From Xenopus tropicalis (lineage: Eukaryota; Chordata; Amphibia; Anura; Pipidae): a stretch of 64,000 bases of DNA. Location of the stretch: NCBI RefSeq assembly GCF_000004195.4, contig NC_030677.2, positions 62,564,222-62,628,221 of the forward strand, given 5' to 3'. A model generated the notes under the pieces. The model saw nothing but the letters and a program-made list of their open reading frames with translations. It was not told the origin of the DNA and ran no database searches. This document shows positions 11,856 through 22,762 of this stretch, one piece after another. How positions within the stretch are numbered: the first letter of the stretch is position 1; each line of letters begins with the position of its first letter. The position numbers were made by a program, and so were the translations under genes.

Positions 11856-12110
11856 TTGCAGTGACATTGGTGGATCCAGGGCTCTGACCACCAATTTCAT
11901 TGCAATTATTGTTCTTCTGTTGGTTTAGGTGGTTTTATTGGATTTTACTGATTTTATGGTGTTTTATCTTTGCATTGTTCTTTATTGTGTGTTTAGTGCC
12001 CCCAAAAAGGTTGCTTTTGCAGTGACATTGGTGGATCCAGGGCTCTGACCACCGATTTCATTGCAATTATTGTTCTTTGATTGCTTTTAGTGGTTTTATT
12101 CCATTTTAAC
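11856..12110. repeat. Direct repeat, 161-bp period
   Basis: About 95 bp beginning TTGCAGTGACATTGGTGGATCC at 11856 recurs at 12017, with few changes in the core (CACCAATTTCATTG against CACCGATTTCATTG) and then drift. Both copies lie in the left unique part of the TTAA element. Confidence 0.75.
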
Positions 12111-12175
12111 TTCATTTGATTTCAGTTGTTCTAGAAAGGCTAAGATTGTTCTGGTAGTTTCTATTGCCAAGGGTT

Positions 12176-12415
12176 AGGCTGATGCCACACATGGCGTAGG
12201 GCTGATTTTTTCAAGTGGAAAAACGCTTGCCGAAAATTCAGCCCTACGCCTGCTACTTGTGCCTGCACCCGAATGAATGGAATACGCTCGGGTGCAGGCA
12301 CATGTAGCCGATATACGCATGAAAACGCGAGACTTTGCATTCTCACGCGTTTTCATGCGTATATCGGCTACATGTGCCTGCACCCGAGCGTATTCCATTC
12401 ATTCGGGTGCAGGCA
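12176..12415. repeat. MITE-derived near-perfect palindrome
   Basis: From 12260 to 12415 the sequence is an inverted repeat centred between 12337 and 12338. The outer 70 bp of each arm are fully complementary by eye; only the central 16 bp are imperfect. Each arm also holds its own hairpin, TGCCTGCACCCGA with TCGGGTGCAGGCA, so that 13-mer occurs four times in alternating orientation. The left flank starts GGCTGATGCCACACATGG, like the end of the MITE at 35758, so this is probably a MITE inserted in the TTAA element whose right end was lost at the junction with the array. Confidence 0.8.
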
Positions 12416-12468
12416 AAAAAAAAAGGGGTGCATAGAGTGCAGCCCCAATATTATGCATTTTCAGGTTT

Positions 12469-15400
12469 GGCGGCCATGTACTTATGTGCAACCAGACATA
12501 GGTATCGTTTTATTAAGGGGAACTTGCAGATTGATGTTTAGTAAGTTTTTGGTAGTTGCCATGGAAATTTTGGAGAGAAATCTAGGTTTTTATCTGGTTC
12601 TTCCTTGATTTCTGACCAAAATCTAGGTTTGTATCTGGTTTTTCCTTGATTTCTGACCAAAGCGCTGACTTCTGCAATGGACTGCAGCCACAATTTTCCA
12701 TGTAGAAAGAGAAGAGTGGTGTCTCTGAATAGCTGAAGGTGTGCACTTTTCGTAAATATATAGATTGTGGGGGTTATTCCACAGGTAGGGGGGGTTAACA
12801 CTGAAAAACTGCAGGTAGTGCACATAGAGCGCAGCCCCCAAAATTTCAACTGAAATTGCCCTTATGCATTGCCGATGTTTTGGGGCATTTGGTGGCCACG
12901 TCTTTATGTGCTCCCATACATATGGGGTATCGTTTTATTCAGGGGAACTTGCAGATTGATGGTTAGTAAGTTTTTGGTAGTTGCCATGGAGATTTTGGGG
13001 AGAAATCTAGGTTTTTTATCTGGTTTTTCCTTGATTTCTGACCAAAATCTAGGTTTGTATCTGGTTTTTCCTTGATTTCTGACCAAAGCGCTGAATTCTG
13101 CAAGGGACTGCAGCCAAAATTTTCCATGTAGAAAGAGAAGAGTGGCGTCTCTGAATAGCTGAAGGTGTGCACTTTTCGTAAATATATAGATTGTGGGGGT
13201 TATTCCACAGGTAGGGGGGGTTAACACTGAAAAACTGCAGGTAGTGCACATAGAGCGCAGCCCCCAAAATTTCAACTGAAATTGCCCTTATGCATTGCCC
13301 ATGTTTTGGGGCATTTGGTGGCCACGTCTTTATGTGCACCCATACATATGGGGTATTGTTTTATTCAGGGGAACTTGCAGATTGATGTTTAGTAAGTTTT
13401 TGGTAGTTGCCATGGAGATTTTGGGGAGAAATCTAGGTTTTTTATCTGGTTTTTCCTTGATTTCTGACCAAAATCTAGGTTTGTATCTGGTTTTTCCTTG
13501 ATTTCTGACCAAAGCGCTGACTTCTGCAAGGGACTGCAGCCACAATTTTTCATGTAGAAAGAGAAGAGTGGTGTCTCTGAATAGCTGAAGTGTGCATTTT
13601 TCGTAAATATATAGATTGTGGGGGTTATTCCACAGGTAGGGGGGGTTAACACTGAAAAACTGCAGGTAGTGCACATAGAGCGCAGCCCCCAAAATTTCAA
13701 CTGAAATTGCCCTTATGCATTGCCCCTGTTTTGGGGCATTTGGTGGCCACGTCTTTATGTGCACCCATACATATGGGGTATCGTTTTATTCAGGGGAACT
13801 TGCAGATTGATGGTTAGTAAGTTTTTGGTAGTTGCCATGGAGATTTTGGGGAGAAATCTAGGCTTGTATCTGGTTTTTTCTTGATTTCTGACCAAAGCGC
13901 TTACTTCTGCAAGGGACTGCGGCCACAATTTTTCATGTAGAAAGAGAAGAGTGGTGTCTCTGAATAGCTGAAGGTGTGCACTTTTTGTAAATATATAGTT
14001 TGCGGGGGTTATTTCACAGGTATGGGGGTGTTTAGACTATATAACTGCAGGTAGAGCACATAGAGCACAGCCCCCCCTTATGTATTGCCCCTGTTTGGGG
14101 GCATTTGGTGGCCACGTCTTTATGTGCACCCATACATATGGGGTATCGTTTTATTCAGGGGAACTTGCAGATTGATGTTTAGTAAGTTTTTGGTAGTTGC
14201 CATGGAGATTTTGGGGAGAAATCTAGGTTTTTTATCTGGTTTTTCCTTGATTTCTGACCAAAATCTAGGTTTGTATCTGGTTTTTCCTTGATTTCTGACC
14301 AAAGCGCTGAATTCTGCAAGGGACTGCAGCCACAATTTTCCATGTAGAAAGAGAAGAGTGGTGTCTCTGAATAGCTGAAGGTGTGCTCTTTTCGTAAATA
14401 TATAGATTGTGGGGGTTATTCCACAGGTAGGGGGGTTAACACTGAAAAACTGCAGGTAGTGCACATAGAGAGCAGCCCCCAAAATTTCAACTGAAATTGC
14501 CCTTATGCATTGCCCCTGTTTTGGGGCATTTGGTGGCCACGTCTTTATGTGCACCCATACATATGGGGTATCGTTTTATTCAGGGGAACTTGCAGATTGA
14601 TGGTTAGTAAGTTTTTGGTAGTTGCCATGGAGATTTTGGGGAGAAATCTAGGTTTGTATCTGGTTTTTCCTTGATTTCTGACCAAAGCGCTGACTTCTGC
14701 AAGGGACTGGGGTCACAATTTTTCATGTAGAAAGAGAAGAGTGGTGTCTCTGAATAGCTGAAGGTGTGCTCTTTTCGTAAATATATAGATTGTGGGGGTT
14801 ATTCCACAGGTAGGGGGGGTTAACACTGAAAAACTGCAGGTAGTGCACATAGAGAGCAGCCCCCAAAATTTCAACTGAAATTGCCCTTATGCATTGCCCC
14901 TGTTTTGGGGCATTTGGTGGCCACGTCTTTATGTGCACCCATACATATGGGGTATCGTTTTATTCAGGGGAACTTGCAGATTGATGGTTAGTAAGTTTTT
15001 GGTAGTTGCCATGGAGATTTTGGGGAGAAATCTAGGTTTGTATCTGGTTTTTCCTTGATTTCTGACCAAAGCGCTGACTTCTGCAAGGGACTGGGGTCAC
15101 AATTTTTCATGTAGAAAGAGAAGAGTGGTGTCTCTGAATAGCTGAAGGTGTGCACTTTTTGTAAATATATAGTTTGCGGGGGTTATTTCACAGGTATGGG
15201 GGTGTTTAGACTATATAACTGCAGGTAGAGCACATAGAGCACAGCCCCCCCTTATGCATTGCCCCTGTTTGGGGGCATTTGGTGGCCACGTCTTTATGTG
15301 CACCCATACATATGGGGTATCGTTTTATTCAGGGGAATTTGCAGATTGATGTTTAGTAAGTTTTTGGTAGTTGCCATGGAGATTTTGGGGAGAAATCTAG

Positions 15401-18370
15401 GTTTGTATCTGTTTTTTCCTTGATTTCTGACCAAAGCGCTGACTTCTGCAAGGGACTGGGGCCACAATTTTTCATGTAGAAAGAGAAGAGTGGTGTCTCT
15501 GAATAGCTGAAGGTGTGCACTTTTTGGAAATATATAGTTTGCGGGGGTTATTTCACAGGTATGGGGGTGTTTAGACTATATAACTGCAGGTAGAGCACAT
15601 AGAGCACAGCCCCCCCTTATGCATTGCCCCTGTTTGGGGGCATTTGGTGGCCACGTCTTTATGTGCACCCATACATATGGGGTATCGTTTTATTCAGGGG
15701 AACTTGCAGATTGATGTTTAGTAAGTTTTTGGTAGTTGCCATGGAGATTTTGGGGAGAAATCTAGGTTTGTATCTGGTTTTTCCTTGATTTCTGACCAAA
15801 GCGCTGACTTCTGCAAGGGACTGCGGCCACAATTTTCCATGTAGAAAGAGAAGAGTGGCGTCTCTGAATAGCTGAAGGTGTGCACTTTTCGTAAATATAT
15901 AGATTGTGGGGGTTATCTCACAGGTAGGGGGGGTTAACACTGAAAAACTGCAGGTAGTGCACATAGAGCGCAGCCCCCAAAATTTCAACTGAAATTGCCC
16001 TTATGCATTGCCCCTGTTTTGGGGCATTTGGTGGCCACGTCTTTATGTGCACCCATACATATGGGGTATCGTTTTATTCAGGGGAACTTGCAAATTGAGG
16101 TTTAGTAAGTTTTTGGTAGTTGCCATGGAGATTTTGGGGAGAAATCTAGGTTTTTTTCTGGTTTTTCCTTGATTTCTGACCAAAGCGCTGACTTCTGCAA
16201 GGGACTGCAGCCACAATTTTCCATGTAGAAAGAGAAGAGTGGTGTCTCTGAATAGCTGAAGGTGTGCACTTTTCGTAAATATATAGATTTTGGGTGTTAT
16301 TTCACAGGTAGGGGGGGTTAACACTGAAAAACTGCAGGTAGTGCACATAGAGCGTAGCCCCCAAAATTTCAACTGAAATTGCCCTTATGCATTGCCCCTG
16401 TTTTGGGGCATTTGGTGGCCACGTCTTTATGTGCACCCATACATATGGGGTATCGTTTTATTCAGGGGAACTTGCAGATTGATGGTTAGTAAGATTTCGG
16501 TAGTTGCCATGGGGATTTTGGGGAGAAATCTAGGTTTGTATCTGGTTTTTCCTTGATTTCTGACCAAAGCGCTGACTTCTGCAAGGGACTGCGGCCACAA
16601 TTTTCCATGTAGAAAGAGAAGAGTGGTGTCTCTGAATAGCTGAAGGTGTGCACTTTTCGTAAATATATTGATTGTGGGGGTTATCTCACAGGTAGGGGGG
16701 GTTAACACTGAAAAGCTGCAGGTAGTGCACATAGAGCGCAGCCCCCAAAATTTCAACTGAAATTGCCCTTATGCATTTCCCCTGTTTTGGGGCATTTGGT
16801 GGCCACGTCTTTATGTGCACCCATACATATGGGGTATCGTTTTATTCAGGGGAACTTGCAGATTGATGGTTAGTAAGTTTTTGGTAGTTGCCATGGAGAT
16901 TTTGGGGAGAAATCTAGGTTTGTATCTGGTTTTTCCTTGATTTCTGACCAAAGCGCTGACTTCTGCAAGGGACTGGGGTCACAATTTTTCATGTATAAAG
17001 AGAAGAGTGGTGTCTCTGAATAGCTGAAGGTGTGCACTTTTTGTAAATATATAGTTTGCGGGGGTTATTTCACAGGTATGGGGGTGTTTAGACTATATAA
17101 CTGCAGGTAGAGCACATAGAGCACAGCCCCCCCTTATGCATTGCCCCTGTTTGGGGGCATTTGGTGGCCACGTCTTTATGTGCACCCATACATATGGGGT
17201 ATCGTTTTATTCAGGGGAACTTGCAGATTGATGTTTAGTAAGTTTTTGGTAGTTGCCATGGAGATTTTGGGGAGAAATCTAGGTTTGTATCTGGTTTTTC
17301 CTTGATTTCTGACCAAAGCGCTGACTTCTGCAAGGGACTGCGGCCACAATTTTCCATGTAGAAAGAGAAGAGTGGCGTCTCTGAATAGCTGAAGGTGTGC
17401 ACTTTTCGTAAATATATAGATTGTGGGGGTTATCTCACAGGTAGGGGGGGTTAACACTGAAAAACTGCAGGTAGTGCACATAGAGCACAACCCCCAAAAT
17501 TTCAACTGAAATTGCCCTTATGCATTGCCCCTGTTTTGGGGCATTTGGTGGCCACGTCTTTATGTGCACCCATACATATGGGGTATCGTTTTATTCAGGG
17601 GAACTTGCAGATTGATGGTTAGTAAGATTTCGGTAGTTGCCATGGAGATTTTGGGGAGAAATCTAGGTTTGTATCTGGTTTTTCCTTGATTTCTGACCAA
17701 AGCGCTGAATTCTGCAAGGGACTGCGGCCACAATTTTCCATGTAGAAAGAGAAGAGTGGTGTCTCTGAATAGCTGAAGGTGTGCACTTTTCGTAAATATA
17801 TAGATTGTGGGGGTTATCTCACAGGTAGGGGGGGTTAACACTGAAAAACTGCAGGTAGTGCACATAGAGCGCAGCCCCCAAAATTTGAACTGAAATTGCC
17901 CTTATGCATTGCCCCTGTTTGGTGGCATTTGGTGGCCACGTCTTTATGTGCACCCATACATATGGGGTATCGTTTTATTCAGGGGAACTTGCAGATTGAT
18001 GTTTAGTAAGTTTTTGGTAGTTGCCATGGAGATTTTAAGGAGAAATCTAGGTTTGTATCTGTTTTTTTCCTTGATTTCTGACCAAAGCGCTGACTTCTGC
18101 AAGGGACTGCAGCCACAATTTTCCATGTATAAAGAGAAGAGTGGTGTCTCTGAATAGCTGAAGGTGTGCACTTTTCAGAAATATATAGTTTGTGGGGGTT
18201 ATTTCACAGGTAGGGGGGGTTAACACTGAAAAACTGCAGGTAGTGCACATAGAGCACAGCCCCCAAAATTTTAGCTGTAATTGCCTTTATGCATTGCCCC
18301 TGCTTTGGAGTGTTTGGTGCCCATGTCTTTATGTGCACCCATACATATGGGGCATCATTTTATTCAGGAG
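12469..18370. repeat. Tandem array of about 15 units, 365/384/425 bp
   Basis: Anchored on GGTGGCCACGTCTTTATGTG, units start at 12469 (diverged), 12891, 13317, 13742, 14107, 14532, 14916, 15281, 15646, 16030, 16414, 16799, 17163, 17547, 17931 and 18316 (partial, diverged). Spacings fall into three classes. About 425: units at 12469, 12891, 13317 and 14107, with a 41-bp internal duplication of the ATCTAGGTTTGTATCTGG part. About 384: the basic form. About 365: units at 13742, 14916, 15281 and 16799, lacking about 19 bp around AATTTCAACTGAAATTG and sharing GACTATATAACTGC. Variants such as AAGATTTCGG (in the 16414 and 17547 units) and GTGGCGTCTC (in 15646 and 17163) recur in phase, pointing to block duplication. 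A minus-strand open frame of 100-144 codons recurs in most units, with no known domain. Confidence 0.93.
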
Positions 18371-19091
18371 AAGTTTGTCTTTCAAATTTGCCTTTGTTAG
18401 AAAATTTTTATGAGATTTTTTTTTGTCAAATCCACATTTGATCATGCGTCCAAGTTTACGTTTTAGAAAAAAAAAAAAATGTCAAAAAAAGCTCCAAATT
18501 GCACAATGCACTGACAAAAAGTATTTGGCTTTTGAGAGAAAACTACATTGCACCTAGAAACCTGAAGGTCTGTAGTTTCTAAAGATACCGAACATGAGGG
18601 GATATTTTAGATTTACATATAAGTTATGCTGCATCAACTGTTACAAGCGCTTTTCCGCTTTGTTCTGGTGTGATATTGTACTAAGTATTGCTTTAGTTTG
18701 GGGGTTACTTCTGGACAGGAACTGTGGGGTACCACCACATATTTGGTATCGTTGGACTTGGGAGTATCAGGGCTTTTACAAACGACAAAAAAAGTGTGTA
18801 AAATTAACTTTTCTATGGAAAAAAACCTCAAAATATACAGAAATTTTTCATAATTTTTTTTTTTTTTTACATATTTCACCCAAAATACACATCATATCTC
18901 CAGAAAAGTTATAAAATTTGATATGTATGTCGAAGCCCAATTAGTGACGAAAAAAACGATATATAATTTCCCTAGTTTCATGGAGGTTTTCCTACCAAAA
19001 AACATTGTTAAAGTGAATGAGTACAAAATGCTTAAAAAACGCCTGGCACTGGGGGGAACCGAAATGACGAATTCGGCTGGCACTTAAAGGG
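18371..19091. other. Unique right end of the TTAA element
   Basis: Single-copy DNA between the last partial unit and the right terminus. The part ACATATTTGGTATCGTTGGACTTGGG (about 18736-18762) resembles the unit motif ACATATGGGGTATCGTTTTATTCAGG, so the array may have grown from sequence related to this end. No transposase fragment is seen; frames of up to 106 codons have no recognised domain. Confidence 0.5.
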
Positions 19092-19095
19092 TTAA

Positions 19096-20880
19096 AAAGC
19101 CTGAATACCTCAAACAGTTCCCTCAAAAATACGAAAAAATTGAATACCCCAAAATGAAAGTTTAACCTAATGAGTCATTCCATTTGAATACAGTGCTTCT
19201 GAATAAAGGCATAGATGTATTCATCTGAAAAGTGTAAAGGTCTTTGCACTCCTATCAAGAGTACAGAGACATGTGCCTCATGTTAACTCACAACACAGCA
19301 GGATCTTGCAACTTTGTGCCCTGCCCCACTCTTTCCTGTACTATTTCCCATTATCTTTCCTGTACTTTCTGCTATTAAATCAAAACAATCACCCCAAGCT
19401 TCAGAACTGGCAAATATGGGGCATATTTAAGAAACAGGATGGTGTGTATATCATTGGATATAACATAGCACTGCTATCCTAGAATGTATCTGTTTCATTA
19501 GCCCATACAGCCAATAGTGAGAATCATTGCTCACTCAACTTTATTTATTAGCCTAATAAAATGAATATAGAGAGACTTATCATTATTATAACCACTGCAA
19601 TTAAAAATGCTATTTATGTAGCCATATCTACCAAACAGAAAACAGATAAAGATTTAATAAATATATAATGGGCATAAAACAGTTATAGATTGAATAAAAT
19701 TCAGGTAGTAATAACTTCAAAAAATGAAATACAACAGATGCACAAATAATCATTGCAGGTGATTTACAGCCTTTTTCTAATGTTAGATACAAGCATGGCC
19801 TTGTGTAGATACTTTACTTGTTAATGGTATTTTATAGCAAATTTTCTCAAAAGCACACTATTTATGATCACTTTTAAAGCAATATTTTATATTGCCCATC
19901 ATTCTAATGGAAAAGGAGATTAAAAAGGATTTGTTTCTAGTGACTTTTAAAGATAAGTCTTAAAGAGATGACTGGACAGCCTAAAAAGCAGAAGACCATT
20001 AGCCAGATTTCACAAAATTAATTATGTTTTTATAGGTTATTTTTTAAACGGCTACAATTTCATTTGTCTAACCTGCAATACAAGAGACAAAATATATTTT
20101 ATGAATATGAATATATGCAAACAATGCTAGTTTATTAAAAACAACAATATTATATATTTCTTGCCCATCAACATACTTTAATAATCTTTTCATTATTTTC
20201 CCTCCTTACAACATTTATCATGTCATTTTTAGTTGCCCCATTTTACTCCAAAATTAATATACTTTTTTTTAGTTGGAGCATCTCATCTCTCTTACAGTTT
20301 TGTCACTGCTTAGTCAAAATTTCTTGTGCTAATTTATCTTTTCCTCCTTTCTTTTCTTTATCTTTACCACCCCTCTTCTCACATCTATCGTTCTAATTTA
20401 TATTTATACTGCAAAAAGATGTCCAAGTTACAATGTCAGTCCTACTCTTAAAAAATCCCAGTTAATCAGTTTTGTTTTACTTCTCATCCAGACCCTTTTC
20501 ATTCTGTTGTCTTTACATATATATATACCCTTTTTTCATCTCTCCTTTTGGTTCTCTTTGCTTGCACCTTATAGTTTATTTTGTTAATTATCATTCAATT
20601 TATTTCTTTTTCATATTTTACACACATTCTCTCCTCATTAAATATTCTACATTGGTCAGTTCAACTTAGGTTAATTTCTTCTTCTTTCTGTAGTTTTTAC
20701 AAATTTAGTAATCAGGTTCTGTGAGACTTCAAAGTTGGACGCTGATGATAGGAATGATGATATAAATTGCTGAATTAACCTGCTGATAGGTCCAATAACA
20801 ACACCTCCAAAAATAAGTGTCTGAGCTAGATATATGAGCAGGGCAAAACAATGGCAATTTGTATGACCATGGATAACTTG
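19096..20880. other. AT-rich non-coding background
   Basis: No gene or repeat with recognisable ends. Pyrimidine-rich runs occur at about 20280-20640. Confidence 0.45.
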
Positions 20881-20881
20881 A

Positions 20882-20882
20882 G

Positions 20883-20931
<49 letters not shown>
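20882..20931. repeat. Poly(A) and (TA)n microsatellite
   Basis: A run of A followed by about 15 TA dinucleotides, directly adjoining the palindrome that starts at 20932. Confidence 0.9.
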
Positions 20932-20934
<3 letters not shown>

Positions 20935-21086
20935 TACTGCAGCAGAAAGCACTCACGGCTCCAATTGTTCAAAAATATCAAAATAGTTTTATTGCTCCAC
21001 ACTCACATGATGTGAGTGTGGAGCAATAAAACTATTTTGATATTTTTGAACAATTGGAGCCGTGAGTGCTTTCTGCTGCAGTAATG
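20932..21086. repeat. Perfect 155-bp palindrome
   Basis: The two 77-bp arms read as exact reverse complements around the single base at 21009 (CACAT-G-ATGTG). The arm starts CATTACTGCAGCAGAAAGC and includes TTTATTGCTCCACACTCAC. It lies between a (TA)n tract and further repeat DNA that leads into the Penelope-like element, and inverted terminal units are typical of that class. A replication or assembly fold-back is the alternative. Confidence 0.88.
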
Positions 21087-21237
21087 TGAATATTTTTGGT
21101 GAGCACCCGGCGCGTGGTTTGCGATTGGTGAGTGCCGTCATTGGAATAGATATATATATAATTCACAATCGGTCCGCACTCCCTCCTCGTTCACATGTCT
21201 GGGAGTCTTAATGGGTGCTGCATCTGGTTGTTCCATG

Positions 21238-21388
21238 TATAAAATACTCCATGAGTTATGCGCACTCCAATATTCAATACTTTATTGTAGATAGTTACAT
21301 ATTTATTACATCAACGTTTCGGTCCTGGTCTTGGACCTTGTTCACGATGTTATACCCTCAATACACAATTTGTTCAATAAAACTTTAT
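21238..21388. repeat. Inverted terminal repeat (pLTR), left copy, of Penelope-like element
   Basis: About 150 bp beginning TATAAAATACTCCATGAG and ending TTCAATAAAACTTTAT. It is the reverse complement of 22423-22571 with only one or two differences seen. It contains CAACGTTTCGG and, on the minus strand, the hammerhead-like motif described in the findings. Inverted and direct terminal copies are a known feature of Penelope-like elements. Confidence 0.82.
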
Positions 21389-21544
21389 ATACATAATTAA
21401 CCCCACCCACATGTTACGCATCAGCTAGAAAGCCCCACCACCCCCGTCCGGCATAAACTATGCTCGCACCGGGGCAAGTGGGACCCTTACCTACACAGAT
21501 GAAAAATAAACATATTGCCCCAATTACATAATTAGACCTATAGA
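21389..21544. other. 3' untranslated part of the Penelope-like element
   Basis: A stretch between the pLTR copy and the stop codon of the GIY-YIG frame, with GC-rich and C-rich patches at 21430-21490. No other feature is seen. Confidence 0.4.
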
Positions 21545-22420
21545 TCACCTAACTGGTAGAAAACAATTAAGGGAACAATACTCATTTAGTCCTTTTGGTG
21601 CTAATGTGTCAAGTTTCTTAATCCAAAAGGATTCACGTTGGAGTAGCAGCCTAGATCTATCACCACCACGTCTCGGCATGGGCACATGGTCAATGGCCTT
21701 ATAGCTAAAGGTAGGTAACCTATGACCCACCTCTAAAAAATGCTTTGCCACAGGTTTCGTGGTTGCATTATCCCTAAAGGCTATATTGATCGCTGATCTG
21801 TGAGCATCCATACGCTGGCGCAATGTCAAATCTGTCTTGCCAACGTACGAAAGCCCACAAGGGCAAGTGACCAAGTAAATGACATGTGTTGTAGTACAAG
21901 TAATGCGGTGCCGGATTTTAAATCGCTGTCCTGTATGTGGATGAGTAAAGGTCGCGCTTGGCGCCATGTATCGACAGGATATACAGGTCGGGCACCTAAA
22001 ACACCCTAATTTTGTGTCATTCAACCAGGTACCAGCACCCTTAGCCTGCAAATAACTCCTAACTGGATCACTTACCACCAGCATATCTCTCAAATTTTTT
22101 CCTCTGCGATAACCAATTAGGGGAGGATTCGGGCAAAGTCTGCCCAAAGTAGTGTCAGCTTTAACTATTGCCCAGTTAGCACGCAGAGATCTACCCAAGT
22201 TTTGTGTTACACTGTTATATTGAGTAGAGAAGATCAAACCTCTCTCATGTTGTTTCACTCTCTCACCTCTGACTATCTTGCCAGCTTTCTCAAGGGCTAT
22301 CTGTAATGCTTTACCTCCATATCCACGTTGTAAAAATCTTTCCTTCATCTCCATCAATTGCTGGTCACGTATAACCGGGTTAGAATTATTACGAAACACT
22401 CTGCAAAACTGTGAAATAGG
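21545..22420 (-). pseudogene. Penelope-like element GIY-YIG endonuclease region, 5'-truncated
   Basis: An open frame of about 290 codons begins near MPISQFCRVF and reads through to LNEYCSLNCFLPVR. The C-terminal part is a Penelope-type GIY-YIG nuclease: VIYLVTCPCGLSYVGKT holds the paired motifs, RQRMDAH supplies the expected arginine, and ESFWIKKLDTLAPKGLN the metal-binding glutamate. Before it lies the family linker with Cys pairs (GCFRCPTCISC) and PLIGYRRGKNLRD. The reverse-transcriptase domain that normally precedes this is absent, because the left limit of the frame runs straight into the inverted pLTR copy. The open frame continues upstream through the pLTR and a (TA)n tract to 22612, but that part is not element coding sequence. 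5' truncation is usual for these elements. The nuclease part itself shows no stop or frameshift. Confidence 0.88.
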
Positions 22421-22422
22421 CA

Positions 22423-22571
22423 TAAGTTTTATTGAACAAATTGTGTATTGAGGGTATAACATCGTGAACAAGGTCCAAGACCAGGACCGAAACGTTGATG
22501 TAATAAATATGTAACTATCTACAATAAAGTATTGAATATTGGAGTGCGCATAACTCATGGAGTATTTTATA
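22423..22571. repeat. Inverted terminal repeat (pLTR), right copy
   Basis: Reverse complement of 21238-21388. On the plus strand it reads GTGAACAAGGTCCAAGACC, then AGGACCGAAACGTTG, a hammerhead-like arrangement: conserved core strand, a 5-bp stem GGTCC/GGACC, then GAAAC. It ends at a (TA)n tract (22566-22590). Confidence 0.82.
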
Positions 22572-22597
22572 TATATATATATATATATATAAAGGAA

Positions 22598-22690
22598 CAA
22601 AATGCCGCACACACAGGGAAAAAAAGCAAAAAGTGTTTATTGAGAAAGATCCAACGTTTCTACCACTAGCTGTGCTCTTCTTCAGGGACA
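22598..22690 (-). ncRNA. Penelope-type hammerhead-like motif fragment
   Basis: On the minus strand the stretch at about 22642-22680 reads CCCTGAAGAAGAGC, a variable middle, then GGTAGAAACGTTGGA. CTGAAGA fits the conserved hammerhead core CUGANGA, and GAAACGTTG fits the other core strand and the following ACGTT. Hammerhead motifs in Penelope-like elements are known; this looks like a terminal-repeat relic of a second element. The central stem is weak, so activity is doubtful. Confidence 0.5.
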
Positions 22691-22706
22691 AACCATATAT
22701 ATATAT

Positions 22707-22751
<45 letters not shown>

Positions 22752-22762
22752 CTGTATATATA
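22691..22762. repeat. (TA)n / poly(A) / (TA)n microsatellite
   Basis: Two TA runs separated by about 17 A, of the same type as those at 20882-20931 and 22566-22590. All three border Penelope-type terminal repeats. Confidence 0.9.

Larger units (their letters stand above)
11068..19091. mobile_element. 8.0-kb TTAA-flanked DNA transposon carrying a tandem array
   Basis: Flanked by TTAA at 11064-11067 and 19092-19095. The termini are inverted: the left starts CCTTTTTAGTGCCA and the right reads CCCTTTAAGTGCCA on the minus strand. TTAA targets are characteristic of piggyBac and also Kolobok transposons; I cannot choose between them without a transposase. None is present in the 8 kb, so the copy is non-autonomous. 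Parts in order: a GC-rich left end with repeated GGACGTAGA(A/T)TCT motifs and a hairpin; a promoter-like stretch; a 161-bp-period direct repeat; a large palindrome; the tandem array (12469-18370); a unique right end. Termini 8 kb apart could also mark a composite of older insertions. Confidence 0.72.

Noticed and set aside
12469..18370. Regularly spaced repeats suggesting a CRISPR-like array
   Set aside because: Units of 365-425 bp are repeated throughout with no unique spacers, and the setting is eukaryotic.
22421..22612. N-terminal extension of the GIY-YIG frame (with Tyr/Ile repeats)
   Set aside because: This part translates the inverted pLTR and a (TA)n tract, not element coding sequence.
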